64,000 nucleotides of DNA from Petasospora fabianii (GCA_022641835.1 CP048715.1:558001-622000); one strand, 5' to 3'. Counted from the first letter of the stretch, positions 10,576 to 22,411 are shown. Notes: generated from the letters alone by a model not told the origin. A program made the numbers and translations.

Positions 10576-12198
10576 ATGCACAAGCCACACTCATTTGTTG
10601 GCTTATTTCTTCCGTTGTTCTTTGGTCTTGCGCTGGCCTCGACTAAAGCCGACACATTGAATTCTATCTGGGACTATTCTGGTGACACGAAGATCCGTGG
10701 CGTGTCACTTGGTGGATGGTTTGTTCTTGAACCTTATATCACCCCTTCCTTGTTTCAACAGTTTGGTACAGACGAGTCAAAGATTCCCATCGATGAGTAC
10801 ACTTTTTCCAAGGTATTGGGGAAGGAGAAGGCCCTGGAGAAATTGGAGCGGCACTGGAGCACCTATTACACTGAAGATGATATCAAGGAAATTAAGAGCT
10901 ATGGTTTGAACTTGATCAGAATTCCAATCGGTTACTGGGCTTTTGAGTTATTATCGGATGATCCTTATGTTCAAGGACAGGAGAAGTACTTGGACCAGGC
11001 CATCCAATGGGCTAGAACCTATGACCTCAAGGTGTGGATCGACATGCATGGTGTTCCAGGCTCTCAAAATGGCTTTGACAACTCTGGTAAAAGGGGCCGT
11101 ATCGGCTGGCAAGACTCCAAGGAGAATATTGAGGTTTCGATTAAAGCTTTAGACTACATCTTCAAAAAGTATGGTGCAGAGAGCTATAAGGATACTGTCA
11201 TTGGAATTGAGGTAGTTAATGAACCAATGATGTCAGTCTTAAATGCCGATAAGGTTCTTAGCTTCACCTATGATAGATACTACGACTACAGAGCAAAGTA
11301 TAATTCAAACAACTACTTCTTGGTTCAAGAGGGCTTCATGCCTGTTGGTTATTGGAACGAGCAATTCAACAACAACTACCTCAACGTCTCGAAACCATTC
11401 ACCAAGAACGTGAGCTCAACTTTGATTAATGATGATTACTTCAATGGTGTTGTCATCGATCATCATCACTACGAGGTCTTTACCGACGATCAATTGTCCA
11501 AATCTGCTGGCGAGCGCAACCAAGGCATTGTAAACTACGCTAAGTCTCTTGGAGATGAGCAGAGATATCATAGGTCCTTGGTTGGTGAGTGGTCTGGTGC
11601 TATCACTGATTGTGCAAAGTGGTTAAATGGTGTGGGAACCGGAGCTCGTTATGATGGTACTTTCAGTGCACGCCAATTGAACACTTCAACATTGATTGAC
11701 TGGGGTGAAGAATCCGAGAAGGCCGTAAGTGGATACACTGGAGAGGTTTCAGATAATTACTCCGAAGAACTGGCTGATGACTACTATGATGAATCGGAGG
11801 AAATTGAGGAAGACAGTTTCGACCGCCGCAGACTGATTCGCCGCGATAATTCTTCATCTTCAAAGACCTGTGCCAATGTTCAAAACTACTCTGACTTTAG
11901 TGACATCCACAAGGCCAAGATAAGAAAGTTCATTGAGGTCCAGTTGGTTCAGTACGAGAAATACACTGCGGGTTGGATTTTCTGGAACTGGAAGACGGAA
12001 AACGCTATCGAGTGGGACTTCCAGAAGCTTGTAAAGAAAGAGTTATTCCCTATGCCTTTGACAGACTACCAGTACTTCTTCACCAATGGTACCGAGGTTC
12101 CAACCAGAGTGAGTGGTTCGAACCCTGGGCCGTCTGCTCGCTCGTCCAGCATGATTGCAGTCTTGATCGTTTTCATGGCAGCTATTTTCACTTACTGA
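10576..12198 (+). CDS. EXG2: GPI-anchored exo-1,3-beta-glucanase (GH5, EXG2-like)
   Basis: A 540-aa secreted beta-1,3-glucan exohydrolase for cell-wall remodelling. A signal peptide covers about residues 1-22. The GH5 domain opens with [20 protein letters not shown]. The acid/base Glu sits in VVNEP (about residue 216) and the nucleophile Glu in LVGEWSGA (about residue 338). Family motifs [11 protein letters not shown] and [20 protein letters not shown] are intact. The C-terminus has a Ser-rich spacer and a hydrophobic tail ([15 protein letters not shown]) typical of a GPI signal, which favours EXG2 over the soluble EXG1/SPR1 types. Unusual: before the conserved [12 protein letters not shown] segment there is an acidic, Tyr-rich insertion of about 60 residues ending in RRRLIRRD, a possible Kex2 site. 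It lies next to another GPI-protein gene, the DFG5 homologue. Confidence 0.9.
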   Translation: MHKPHSFVGLFLPLFFGLALASTKADTLNSIWDYSGDTKIRGVSLGGWFVLEPYITPSLFQQFGTDESKIPIDEYTFSKVLGKEKALEKLERHWSTYYTEDDIKEIKSYGLNLIRIPIGYWAFELLSDDPYVQGQEKYLDQAIQWARTYDLKVWIDMHGVPGSQNGFDNSGKRGRIGWQDSKENIEVSIKALDYIFKKYGAESYKDTVIGIEVVNEPMMSVLNADKVLSFTYDRYYDYRAKYNSNNYFLVQEGFMPVGYWNEQFNNNYLNVSKPFTKNVSSTLINDDYFNGVVIDHHHYEVFTDDQLSKSAGERNQGIVNYAKSLGDEQRYHRSLVGEWSGAITDCAKWLNGVGTGARYDGTFSARQLNTSTLIDWGEESEKAVSGYTGEVSDNYSEELADDYYDESEEIEEDSFDRRRLIRRDNSSSSKTCANVQNYSDFSDIHKAKIRKFIEVQLVQYEKYTAGWIFWNWKTENAIEWDFQKLVKKELFPMPLTDYQYFFTNGTEVPTRVSGSNPGPSARSSSMIAVLIVFMAAIFTY

Positions 12199-12713
12199 GA
12201 GTTCACCCTTCGAAATGCCACGTTCGCATCCATATTATGATTCTATGTAGAGGTGTCAGAACCCATCTATAGAAATTTGTAGCCCCCTCAGATCGTAAAG
12301 GCTCGGCACAGAGGCACAGAGGACACAGAGGCGCAGATGTAAGGAGGTGCTGTCGGATCGCGAAACGGTTTTAAAAATAGCCGAACGCGATAAAATTGTG
12401 CACACCAGGGCTCAGCTTCTCCCATCAACAGACAGCTACAGACTTGATCCGTGCTTTTCCTCCAAGTCCTGCTGTCACATCTTTCGCAGTTATTCTAATC
12501 GACGCGTTAACACAACTCACATAACCTTGGCTGTTCTTTAACTCATCCGTTCTCTCTTTCTCTTCTTTGATATCAGACCCCCTGCATATCCGCATCAAAC
12601 ACCAAGACTGCCAAGTGTGCTAAGAGTGCCGTGTAAACACCACATCTCCACACATCCCTGTTCACCAAATTATCTCCACAGGAATATCATCCCTGTTATA
12701 CAAACTCACAGCG
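12199..12713. other. Intergenic, EXG2-like to DFG5-like
   Basis: About 515 bp containing the terminator of the glucanase and the promoter of the DFG5 homologue. The last 200 bp are pyrimidine-rich. No gene recognised. Confidence 0.5.
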
Positions 12714-14078
12714 ATGCAGTTGAAGCAAACGTTGTCCACGCTGACGGCTCTGCTGTCGTTCACCGCCACCACTACAAATGCCATCACAATCGATACGGCA
12801 GATTCGAGTTCGATCTGTGAAGCCGTTGCCCTCGTCCAAGACGGTGTGTTGGACTACTATGCAGGTACACAATATGGTGGTACCATTGGTATGTTCCAGA
12901 ATCCATACTATTGGTGGGAAGCTGGTGAGGCATTTGGTTCCTTACTTGGCGCCTGGTACTTCTGTAAGAACGATACATTTGAAGACCTCATCTTTGATGC
13001 TCTCATGGCACAGAGAGGTGACAATTATGACTACATCCCATCGAATCAGTCCCTTACAGAAGGTAATGATGACCAGGGATTCTGGGGTCTTGCCGTTATG
13101 GAGGCTGCTGAGCGTAACTTTACTAACCCAGGCGATGATGAACCAGGCTGGTTGGCCCTCACCCAAGCGGTGTTCAACACAATGTGGTCCCGTTGGGATG
13201 AGGACAATTGCGGTGGTGGTTTGAGATGGCAAATTTTCACCTGGAACTCTGGTTACTCTTACAAAAATACTATTTCCACCGCGTGTCTGTTCACACTCGC
13301 TGCAAGATTGGGTCGTTACACTGGCAACGAGACTTATATCGATATTGCTAACACTGCTTATGAATGGCTTGTTGATGTTGGTTTTGTTGTTGAAGGAGAC
13401 TCAGCCGCTGTGTACGATGGTGCTGAGATTGCTGACGATAACTGTACTGACATCACCAAGATTGAGTGGTCTTATAACATGGGCTTGTTGATGGCTGGTT
13501 CCGCTTATGCTTACAATGCTACTGAAGATGACACATGGTTGCAGAGAACAGAGATGTTTGTCAAAGGTGCTTCGATCTTCTTTGACAATGACATTATGTA
13601 CGAGCGTGCTTGTCAAAGTTCCAAGTCGTGTAACACCGATCAAAGATCCTTCAAGTCCATCTTCTCCCGTTGCTTGGGACAGACCGCCATGCTCGCACCA
13701 ACTACTCACGACACCATCTGGACATGGATCCAGGCTTCTGCTAAGGGTGCTGCTGCTTCCTGCGTTGGTGGTTATGATAAACACACTTGTGGTCTTGATT
13801 GGACAACGGGTTCCAACGATGGCAACTACGGTCTTGGTGAGCAGATCTCTGCCTTGGAGATCTTCAACGCTCTGTTGATTAATGACAGACCAGCACCATA
13901 CTCTAATGAGACTGGTGGTACATCTGAAGGTAATGCTGCTCTTGGTACTAACACCGAGGTTACTGCTCTCGAGACGAACGATCTCAACATCACAGGAAAG
14001 GACAGGGCAGGTAGTGGTATCTTGACCGCCGTTATCTTGGCTATCATGACGGGTGGTGCTATCTGGATGGTACTTTAA
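12714..14078 (+). CDS. DFG5: GPI-anchored GH76 protein, Dfg5/Dcw1 family
   Basis: A 454-aa cell-surface protein of the Dfg5/Dcw1 family, thought to cut the GPI glycan and transfer GPI-mannoproteins onto wall glucan; S. cerevisiae needs one of the two paralogues. The signal peptide is about residues 1-22. The GH76 domain includes MFQNPYYWWEAGEAFGSLLG, the paired catalytic Asp in EGNDDQGFWG (about residues 117-120), and GGLRWQIF followed by GYSYKNTIS. Several N-X-S/T sites are present. The hydrophobic C-terminus (ILTAVILAIMTGGAIWMVL) follows a small-residue region, as expected of a GPI signal. DFG5 and DCW1 cannot be told apart from sequence alone, so the symbol is family-level. The length matches the family (about 450 aa). 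Confidence 0.92.
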   Translation: MQLKQTLSTLTALLSFTATTTNAITIDTADSSSICEAVALVQDGVLDYYAGTQYGGTIGMFQNPYYWWEAGEAFGSLLGAWYFCKNDTFEDLIFDALMAQRGDNYDYIPSNQSLTEGNDDQGFWGLAVMEAAERNFTNPGDDEPGWLALTQAVFNTMWSRWDEDNCGGGLRWQIFTWNSGYSYKNTISTACLFTLAARLGRYTGNETYIDIANTAYEWLVDVGFVVEGDSAAVYDGAEIADDNCTDITKIEWSYNMGLLMAGSAYAYNATEDDTWLQRTEMFVKGASIFFDNDIMYERACQSSKSCNTDQRSFKSIFSRCLGQTAMLAPTTHDTIWTWIQASAKGAAASCVGGYDKHTCGLDWTTGSNDGNYGLGEQISALEIFNALLINDRPAPYSNETGGTSEGNAALGTNTEVTALETNDLNITGKDRAGSGILTAVILAIMTGGAIWMVL

Positions 14079-14294
14079 GCGATCAGTTATGAACTCTTCT
14101 ATTTTCGGCTATTTTGTGTTCTTATGTTGTACATTCCCATAAAAGGAAATGACTTATTGCTTGAATTCGGTCTAGTGTAGAGTAGAGTAGAGAATGAGAT
14201 CCAGGGTGTCTATGGTTTATGCTCCCCGCGATAAACTGGTCGCGAGGGCAAAAAGAAATCATAACGCATTATTAAAACCCTTTATTACACGAGC

Positions 14295-14435
14295 ATGACC
14301 TCTTCATCAAGGACAGTCCATGTCTCAGCTACTGACCCAACCCTACACTGCCGACACAGACGACATGGACAAGTACTACACGGACGTCCTAGGGGCGATG
14401 CAGCGAGCGTTGCCTGCGCTCGAGGGCCAGTTTGA
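14295..14435 (+). other. 46-codon frame overlapping the start of the pH-sensor gene
   Basis: ATG at 14295 opens a 46-aa frame ending TGA 14433-14435. It overlaps the first 116 nt of the pH-sensor gene in another frame. If the mRNA starts upstream of 14295 this is an overlapping uORF that would reduce initiation at 14320. Whether it is in the transcript cannot be seen here. Confidence 0.3.
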
Positions 14436-15825
14436 CATGTACGAACTGACTGCTGGTCTCATTGACGCGGAGGGCTCACCAAACAGAACACTCAAGTTTC
14501 CGGCGTACTATCTAACTAATATAACGAGTAACTTGAATATTACAACCGAAGAGGTGATGGCGAACGTGACACTACTGAGCATACACGATGATTTTCTGAA
14601 TAAGGAGCCATTTACGGGAGGCGTTGTTGCCATCAGTTTCGTGCTGGCAGGCATTGTCACAGCAGGGTGGATGTTTTTCCTCCTGCTTTTACTCTCTTCA
14701 AATTCCATTCCAAACTCTTTGATCTTGACAAATGCAGTCTTCTGTGCCGGTCACACGGCGATGCTCTCGAAGCTAACTGAAATATCACAAAATCAAGTGA
14801 TGCACAATTTCGCAGACACCACCATGATACATTATCTCATCACATTCTCAACAAAGTACATCGTGGTTAGAAACATCACATCTTTGCTGATATGGATCTC
14901 ATGGCTGGATCTGCTCGTCCAAATGAACAAGTGGAGTCGGCGGAACTACATTCTTTTGGGAGGACTCTGTCTCAGTCTTATATCCTTTGCATTTGCCATT
15001 GCATACAATTTTTTATACCAAAGGCAGGAGACATCCAATCACTTGCTCGGCGTCAAAGTGATGCATTACTTCATGGAATACCTGCTCATCACCATCTTCG
15101 CTATCCAGGTTGTACACTACACCTTCAAAAAGAAGAAATTTGCCTATCACAAACGAGCCATGGCGCTCGCAATCTTCGCCTTGGGAACTCTTCTCACACC
15201 ATATGCATTCACAACTATTAACTTGGTTTCTGGACCCCTCGGATCGTGGGCCACGTATGTGGCCATATTTACCAAGCTCTGTTGTACTATGGTGACATGG
15301 GAATGGCTTCACACTATTCGCTCGCTTGAGTTGAAATATGAGAAGAAGGCTGTGTTAGGGAGACGTATCTCCAACGAAAACTTTGCCCAGATAACTGGGA
15401 CTGACCCAGGAGATAACCGTCCACATGGGAACACATACATTTTGAGATCCTTGAACATTGTCCGCTTGCTCTCATCCTTGAATCCGATGCGGTGGACCTC
15501 GACCTTCAAGCCCGATAAGGGTACAGGACCTCAGCAAACTCAAGACGTTGAACGTATCTCACTACAGTACATGGGCGATGAGATCTCACCAAGCCAATCC
15601 AACCTCTCCGACAACACTGGAATTTCCATCGTGGCTGAGAATCCTCGGTTCGATGTTGACCACAGATACCTCAGAAACACTCCATCCACACTACACTCTA
15701 GAACCACACCCGTCAGTTACACGAATGCGACGCCAGACATCACCGAAGGGGTACGCTATACACATACTCCAAACATTACTGAAGATTCTGGAAATGACCA
15801 CACAAATGACAACTCACGAACTTAA
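14320..15825 (+). CDS. PalH/Rim21/Dfg16-type plasma-membrane pH sensor
   Basis: A 501-aa multi-spanning protein of the PalH/Rim21 family, the ambient-pH sensor complex upstream of Rim101 activation. A glycosylatable N-terminal ectodomain (NRT, NIT, NIT and NVT sites) is followed by seven hydrophobic segments from about residue 100 (GGVVAISFVLAGIVTAGWMF) to about 335. The family signature follows the last one: TWEWLHTIRSLELKYEKKAV, then LGRRI. The tail (about residues 355-501) is polar, Ser/Thr-rich and probably disordered, as in Rim21 and Dfg16. I cannot tell which of the two paralogues this is. Start choice: ATG 14320 is first in frame; ATG 14365 (MDKYYTDV) is an alternative that would escape the overlapping frame at 14295. 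Confidence 0.85.
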   Translation: MSQLLTQPYTADTDDMDKYYTDVLGAMQRALPALEGQFDMYELTAGLIDAEGSPNRTLKFPAYYLTNITSNLNITTEEVMANVTLLSIHDDFLNKEPFTGGVVAISFVLAGIVTAGWMFFLLLLLSSNSIPNSLILTNAVFCAGHTAMLSKLTEISQNQVMHNFADTTMIHYLITFSTKYIVVRNITSLLIWISWLDLLVQMNKWSRRNYILLGGLCLSLISFAFAIAYNFLYQRQETSNHLLGVKVMHYFMEYLLITIFAIQVVHYTFKKKKFAYHKRAMALAIFALGTLLTPYAFTTINLVSGPLGSWATYVAIFTKLCCTMVTWEWLHTIRSLELKYEKKAVLGRRISNENFAQITGTDPGDNRPHGNTYILRSLNIVRLLSSLNPMRWTSTFKPDKGTGPQQTQDVERISLQYMGDEISPSQSNLSDNTGISIVAENPRFDVDHRYLRNTPSTLHSRTTPVSYTNATPDITEGVRYTHTPNITEDSGNDHTNDNSRT

Positions 15826-16024
15826 CGATTTTAATGCCCTCATAATGCCTTTGACACGAATTTTGATCGTAGTGCACCGCCTAAAATGCAAATAATGTGG
15901 TTGTGAATAACCGCGATCCGGCCACAGCCTGTAGAAAACCAATTTGTCAGGTACGTTCTCCACCTCCACTTTTTGTAGACCAACAAACCCACTCCTAATA
16001 TAGCTAGAGCCTCCCTCTACCTCA

Positions 16025-16867
16025 ATGACACGACTCTCGACGGTCACTAAGCAGCTTCAACGTTTCATCGCAAGTGGGTCATCCCTCGAGGTTATCTACC
16101 ACACGCACACGCCCACAGTATCACCCGTCACGCAACGGTTATGCATCCTCGACTCTTCTTTCAATCCACCACATCTGGGACATTTCTCCCTTGTGGAGAA
16201 GAGCGTCAAGAATTCTTATCCAGTGACAGGTGTGCTTCCGTATGACGAAATTGGGGTTGTACTAATGTTCTCCGTGGAGAATTGCGACAAGAAGGTGCCA
16301 AAACCTGCAGCTTTCGAACACCGTTTAAGCATGGTGTGTTTGCTCGCTGATGAGATCAAGAAGAACTTGGATGTACCGGTATTCGTGACACTCACCAATA
16401 AGCCCATCTTTGCTGATAAGTCGCTATTGGTCCAGGACTGGATAAAGAACACGGTTGATGGTGTCCTTGAGAAGGTGAAGTTGACATTCCTCCTTGGGTA
16501 TGATACATTGATAAGGGTGTTTGATAACAAGTACTACAGACCGACACCGACGGTGGTAGCCCTGGACGAGTTTATGAGTAAGACTGACTTATTTGCACTG
16601 ACAAGGGATGATGATAGTCAGCATACAGCTGATGAACAGATGGAGTACCTGGCCAAGATCAAGAGGGGTGAAGATCCAGAGTGTAGGAAGGAGTGGGGAG
16701 AGCAAATCTTTCTGGTTGAAGGTGAACCTGACTTCCTGGACATTTCCTCGTCGAACATAAGGAAGAGTATTGAGATGGGGAGTCAGAAGTGGAGTGCCTT
16801 AACCTTTGAGAGCATCGCCGATTACATCAGGCAGTGCAAGCCTTACACGGAGGACTCGACCTCCTGA
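16025..16867 (+). CDS. POF1: POF1-like nicotinamide mononucleotide adenylyltransferase family protein
   Basis: A 280-aa nucleotidyltransferase of the NMNAT superfamily, closest to yeast Pof1 (258 aa). The Rossmann-fold signature DSSFNPPHLGHFSL near residue 41 holds the HxGH nucleotide-binding motif. Near the C-terminus, DISSSNIRKSI is the matching ISSTxxR-type motif. Between them FLLGYDTLIRVFDNKYY follows the usual fold. Family members make NAD from NMN and ATP; S. cerevisiae Pof1 was linked to NMN adenylylation and ER-stress or filamentation phenotypes, so substrate is inferred only. No membrane segment or presequence is obvious. It is convergent with THI20 (107 bp between stops). Confidence 0.88.
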   Translation: MTRLSTVTKQLQRFIASGSSLEVIYHTHTPTVSPVTQRLCILDSSFNPPHLGHFSLVEKSVKNSYPVTGVLPYDEIGVVLMFSVENCDKKVPKPAAFEHRLSMVCLLADEIKKNLDVPVFVTLTNKPIFADKSLLVQDWIKNTVDGVLEKVKLTFLLGYDTLIRVFDNKYYRPTPTVVALDEFMSKTDLFALTRDDDSQHTADEQMEYLAKIKRGEDPECRKEWGEQIFLVEGEPDFLDISSSNIRKSIEMGSQKWSALTFESIADYIRQCKPYTEDSTS

Positions 16868-16974
16868 GAGAACTTTTCTAGACACATACAATATTTATCT
16901 TATTTAAATGACGGTAGATCTCAAAGTGGCAACATAAGAGATCTTGAATGACACAAGGGTGGGTCATAGTATGT

Positions 16975-18546
16975 TCAGGCAGTCTCATGGAGCGCAGAAC
17001 TCCAGAAGTTCTCCTCCAAGAGACACACGTCAGCAAAGATCTTGACCAACTTTTGTGCCTTCTCATAAGAGATCCCCACAGAGTGTTTCTCCAGAGTTTG
17101 CTTACCTTTGTTAACAGCACCCAAATAGGACTCTGATGTGTAGGTATCCAACCACTCCTTATACTCTGATCTGATACCATCTTTAGCAGAAACGTTTTTA
17201 GCAGCCTGATAATAACCCAACAAACATGGAGACATTGCTACGTTGATCTCCAACCAATCACCACCTTTGGCCACTTCAGTCAGATAGTCACAGTAGGCCT
17301 TACACGTAGCATTCATCTGAAGAGATTCCAGCTCGACAACGCCCTTAGCGGCCAATCTCTTTGCGTGCTCACCAAGCTCATGCTTAATCTCAGTGAGGAT
17401 CGCAATCTCACGGTCGATACATGCCATATCCGGTGCCACGCTAGCTGCGATGGAATGAATTCTAGCATAGTTAACAAGGTATGGATAATCCTGAGAGACG
17501 AATTGGAGGAATGATGAGTATGGAAGTGTGCCCTCGGCAAGCTGAGCAACGAATGGATGGTTCACATAGCCATTCCACGCTGGTTTGACAGCTGGATGAG
17601 AGATGAGGTAGTCGACAAAGTGGCCCTCGATGAAAGGTGCGTTCGAGACTGAGAACGTGGATAAAGCTGGAGAAGAGATATGGAACACGTGGTTGAGAGG
17701 GCCATGTCCATGTCCAAGCTGTGGAGCAGAGAGGATGGCAGAGTGAACATATCTGATGGCTGATTCAATGGATCCAACAAGAGAGAGACCGGAGGCAAGA
17801 TTGGCACTGATAGCGGATGCCAGAGTGCATCCAGTTCCATGGGTGTTCTGTGAGTCAATGGCTGTAGATCTGAAGATACTGATAGTATCGTTTGCGGAAG
17901 TATATAGGACATCGGTCAAATACTTGGCATTGTCAGATTTTTCAAGGCAGTGTCCACCTTTGACAAGGACGTTCAAGCAGCCAGTCTTCTCATGAATGAT
18001 TCTGGCAGCCTTCGACATGGAATCAGGGCCGTCAATTTCGAATTCGTCGTCATACAAGCCGAGTAGCTTCTTGGTCTCCGGAACATTTGGGGTGATCAGA
18101 GTGGCCTTCTTGAACAGTTTCTCGACAGCCACTTTCAAGACATCCTCTCCACTCAGCTGAGCACCTGTTGATGCAACCATAACCGGATCAATAACCAATG
18201 GCTTTCCCACATGGTACTTAGATAGCGCAAGATCAAGAGCATCAACAGCATCGAGTGTCATCAAACCGGTCTTAACGACATCAACTTTAACATCCGTGAA
18301 GTTCTGTTCCAGGATGTTATCTAATGTTGCACGATCAGTGAATGAGATACTTTCAACACCAGTTGTGTTCTGAGCAGTCAAGGCTGTGATGCAAGTCAAT
18401 CCATAAGACCCATGGGCACTGATGGTCTTGAGATCAGCCTCGATGCCTGCTCCACCGGAGGAGTCTGAACCAGCAACGGTGAGGACAGTTGGGAGCTCAC
18501 TTGGAGTGAGGGCCGGGCCATGGATAACAATTTCCCTTGTCGACAT
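16975..18546 (-). CDS. THI20: HMP-P kinase / thiaminase II fusion (thiamine pathway)
   Basis: A 523-aa fusion of ThiD and TenA domains, as in S. cerevisiae Thi20/21 (about 551 aa). The N-terminal ThiD domain (about residues 15-290) phosphorylates hydroxymethylpyrimidine and its phosphate for thiamine synthesis; it shows TVAGSDSSGGAGIEADLKT and the glycine-rich STHGTGC-like motif (NTHGTGCTLASAI). The C-terminal TenA domain (about 310-523) is a thiaminase II for salvage, with FLQFVSQDYPYLVNYAR, CKAYCDYL and SPCLLGYYQ followed by the terminal LEENFWSSALHE. Both halves look intact. The promoter lies in 18547-19128. The single-domain alternative THI22 would lack activity, and nothing here suggests that. 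Confidence 0.95.
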   Translation of the reverse strand: MSTREIVIHGPALTPSELPTVLTVAGSDSSGGAGIEADLKTISAHGSYGLTCITALTAQNTTGVESISFTDRATLDNILEQNFTDVKVDVVKTGLMTLDAVDALDLALSKYHVGKPLVIDPVMVASTGAQLSGEDVLKVAVEKLFKKATLITPNVPETKKLLGLYDDEFEIDGPDSMSKAARIIHEKTGCLNVLVKGGHCLEKSDNAKYLTDVLYTSANDTISIFRSTAIDSQNTHGTGCTLASAISANLASGLSLVGSIESAIRYVHSAILSAPQLGHGHGPLNHVFHISSPALSTFSVSNAPFIEGHFVDYLISHPAVKPAWNGYVNHPFVAQLAEGTLPYSSFLQFVSQDYPYLVNYARIHSIAASVAPDMACIDREIAILTEIKHELGEHAKRLAAKGVVELESLQMNATCKAYCDYLTEVAKGGDWLEINVAMSPCLLGYYQAAKNVSAKDGIRSEYKEWLDTYTSESYLGAVNKGKQTLEKHSVGISYEKAQKLVKIFADVCLLEENFWSSALHETA

Positions 18547-19128
18547 GTCTTAATGAGAGGTATCTAGTGATCTATGAAGGGCATTTCTTTGGTATGGAGA
18601 GAAATTGGACGAGAAGAAAGCGGTCAGATGGTGGAGACTCGTCGCGTTTGGAGATGTATGCGCTTAGCAGGGTCCTCTACGCGAAGGATGCACTTTGAGT
18701 GGCCCCTCCACCGTTAAGCTCTGTAGAAAGGTGTTAGAGTACCTACCGACTCGGTATTCTTGAGGATGAAAGTAGATAAGGAGATGGACCCTGCGTCCAC
18801 GACAGACAAAGGCAGGTGTACACAAGGTTCGATTCATCGACTCCCAAGACCATAACCACGCTTAACTCGGCCACTGGTGTCCAAGATCACGGAGTTTGGA
18901 AGCTAACTCCGAGGATCCTATGCTCGTACTGGCAGTTTTGGGCCACGCGTAGCCATTATACCCGCCTCGAATTGTAACCATTGTAGGCAATGTGGAGAAG
19001 ATGGTGAAGAGCATTAGTTGTCATAGGTGCCTTCAGGGAAGTATAAAGTCGCTGGCAGTTTCCACCATAGATAACCTCACTACAAGGACTTAGTCGTTAT
19101 CAACATCACATTTTCCAATCTTTCAATA
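18547..19128. other. Divergent promoter region THI20 / SDR gene, with TATA box
   Basis: About 580 bp shared by two divergent genes. TATAAA at 19042-19047, 82 bp before the SDR ATG, is the only strong core element. A GGTTCGATTC at 18826-18835 resembles a tRNA B-box, but no cloverleaf or A-box accompanies it. No gene recognised. Confidence 0.5.
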
Positions 19129-19902
19129 ATGTCTCCCAACAAGGTCTACTTCATTACCGGTGCCAGCAGAGGGATTGGACTTGAGCTCACCAAGGCTCTT
19201 GCCTCAACTCCATCAAACACTGTGATCGCTACAGCTCGTAACCCAGCCAGGGCCCATGCTCTCCTGGCCCTCGCCACAGAGTTCTCCAATATCAAGCTGA
19301 CTACCCTCGATGTCTCATCCCAGGAGTCTATCGACACCCTGAACAAGACCCTTCCTGAGCTTTGCGAGTCCGGTATTGACTATTACATCTCCAACGCTGG
19401 AATTTCCAACCCTGCAACTGTTGCACCAGTTCTCAAGGTCACTGATCGTCAACTCTGGTTGGATCATTACGCTACCAACACCCTCGGCCCAATCTTCGTC
19501 GCTCAGAAGCTGTATCCATACTTGGCCAAGAGAGAAACCAAGGTGATGTTCATTGTCACATCTAAGGCCGGTTCCATCACCCAGTTCGTTCCATTCTCAT
19601 CCTCTTGTTACGGTAGTACCAAAGTCGCTACCAACTTCTCCGTCAAGCAGATGGCCAATGAGCTCAAGCCGGAGGGTTTCACCGTTGTTGCCGTTCACCC
19701 AGGTCTTGTCTTGACTGACATGGTCAAGGCTGCCACTGAAGGAGGGAACAAGAACGTTCCACCAGAGACGATTGAGATGATGATGAAAAAGGCAATCACC
19801 CCAGACGTGAGTGCCAAGTTGCAGGTTGAGTTGCTTCATAAACTCGCCAAGGAGGACACTGGAAAGTTTTTCAGCTACGACGGCTCTGAAGTTGCCTGGT
19901 GA
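19129..19902 (+). CDS. Short-chain dehydrogenase/reductase (C-factor/sniffer-like)
   Basis: A 257-aa classical SDR oxidoreductase. The NAD(P)-binding motif is FITGASRGIGLELT (residues 8-21) and ARNPAR suggests NADPH preference. The structural motif is ISNAG, with NTLGP as the usual active-site Asn region. Catalytic Ser is in FIVTSKAGS and the YxxxK pair in CYGSTKVATNFS; HPGLVLTDM follows. The length is typical. It resembles the C-factor/norsolorinic-ketoreductase-like branch more than yeast Irc24, but the substrate cannot be told. It is divergent from THI20 and convergent with HEM15 (89 bp). Confidence 0.85.
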   Translation: MSPNKVYFITGASRGIGLELTKALASTPSNTVIATARNPARAHALLALATEFSNIKLTTLDVSSQESIDTLNKTLPELCESGIDYYISNAGISNPATVAPVLKVTDRQLWLDHYATNTLGPIFVAQKLYPYLAKRETKVMFIVTSKAGSITQFVPFSSSCYGSTKVATNFSVKQMANELKPEGFTVVAVHPGLVLTDMVKAATEGGNKNVPPETIEMMMKKAITPDVSAKLQVELLHKLAKEDTGKFFSYDGSEVAW

Positions 19903-19991
19903 ATTGGGAATAAGATTCTTTTATGACACCACTGTTTCTACCTAATAACTTATATACAAGTCGTGGCCCTACTGAATGCAAAATGCGTGCT

Positions 19992-21531
<1,540 letters not shown>

Positions 21532-21915
21532 ATGCCAGCTACACACACTTCCATCGTCAAGGCCGGTGACTTCATTCTCCGTACCCCAGCCCTCGCCGCT
21601 GTTTTTGTCCCAGCTGCCAAGTTCTTCTGTGCCTACGCCGGCTACAGAGAGATGGGTCTTAAGTTCGACGACCTCATCCACGAGGAGAACCCACTCATGG
21701 AGAAGGCCCTCGCTAGATTGCCAAAGGAGGAGTCCTACGCCAGAAACTTCAGAATGCTCACTGCCGCTCAGTGTGCCATCACTCACCACCTTCTTCCAGC
21801 TTCCAAGGCTGTCAAGCCAGAGGAGGACACTCCATACCTCTTGCCATACATCCTCGAGGCTGAGGCCGAGGCTGCTGAGAGAGACCAGTTGGACAACATT
21901 CAGGTCTCCAAGTAA
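21532..21915 (+). CDS. QCR7: Cytochrome bc1 complex subunit 7
   Basis: A 127-aa matrix-side subunit of respiratory complex III that binds cytochrome b. Length equals S. cerevisiae Qcr7 (127 aa). Conserved features include AGYREMGLKFDDLIHEENP, the ALARLPKEESYARNFRM stretch, and DTPYLLPYILEAEAE near the C-terminus. Qcr7 enters mitochondria without a cleaved presequence, and none is seen. Divergent from HEM15. No intron needed. Confidence 0.97.
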   Translation: MPATHTSIVKAGDFILRTPALAAVFVPAAKFFCAYAGYREMGLKFDDLIHEENPLMEKALARLPKEESYARNFRMLTAAQCAITHHLLPASKAVKPEEDTPYLLPYILEAEAEAAERDQLDNIQVSK

Positions 21916-22411
21916 ATGCTCAACTACTGAGTTATCTACTTGACTTTGCATAATTTATTCATTTTAACGAGGAGTTTGTGTCGAATGATTACGGAGTTTG
22001 CCATGACATGCATGGCAAGTTTACATATCCAAATGGGGGGTTTGTTGAAGAAGAACACACTAGGAGTATGCTCCAATTTCAATGTGATACCACGGGAAAA
22101 GCTTTTGAATCCGCAAACTTGAGATGATGCATTCAAAAACGATACATCCAGGGGTGGAGGACAAACTGATCCTGGTACTCACAGGTCATGTCTATATTTT
22201 TCTGATTTTTGCAACTACGGACATACATGATGCATCTGTCCCAATTCAAATATATCTTATATGTTACGAAATCGTGTTATGTATTGTAGCGCTTTTGTTT
22301 CACACATGAGAAGGTATTCAACTAGGCAGCTGCGTCATCGACGACTATCAAGTATCCCACAGAACCTAGAGAAAACAGTCACTGTAATCATCTATTTGAG
22401 CGATATAACTA
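21916..22411. other. Convergent 3' region QCR7 / hydantoinase fusion
   Basis: About 500 bp between two stop codons on opposite strands. It is AT-richer and holds only 60-codon chance frames. No RNA or repeat recognised. Confidence 0.5.

Noticed and set aside
13121-13127. TACTAAC inside the DFG5 homologue
   Set aside because: It encodes part of a conserved, uninterrupted frame (FTNP); no donor or frame reason for an intron.
18826-18835. tRNA B-box-like GGTTCGATTC between THI20 and the SDR gene
   Set aside because: No matching A-box, acceptor stem or anticodon arm on either strand; a single 10-mer is not a gene.
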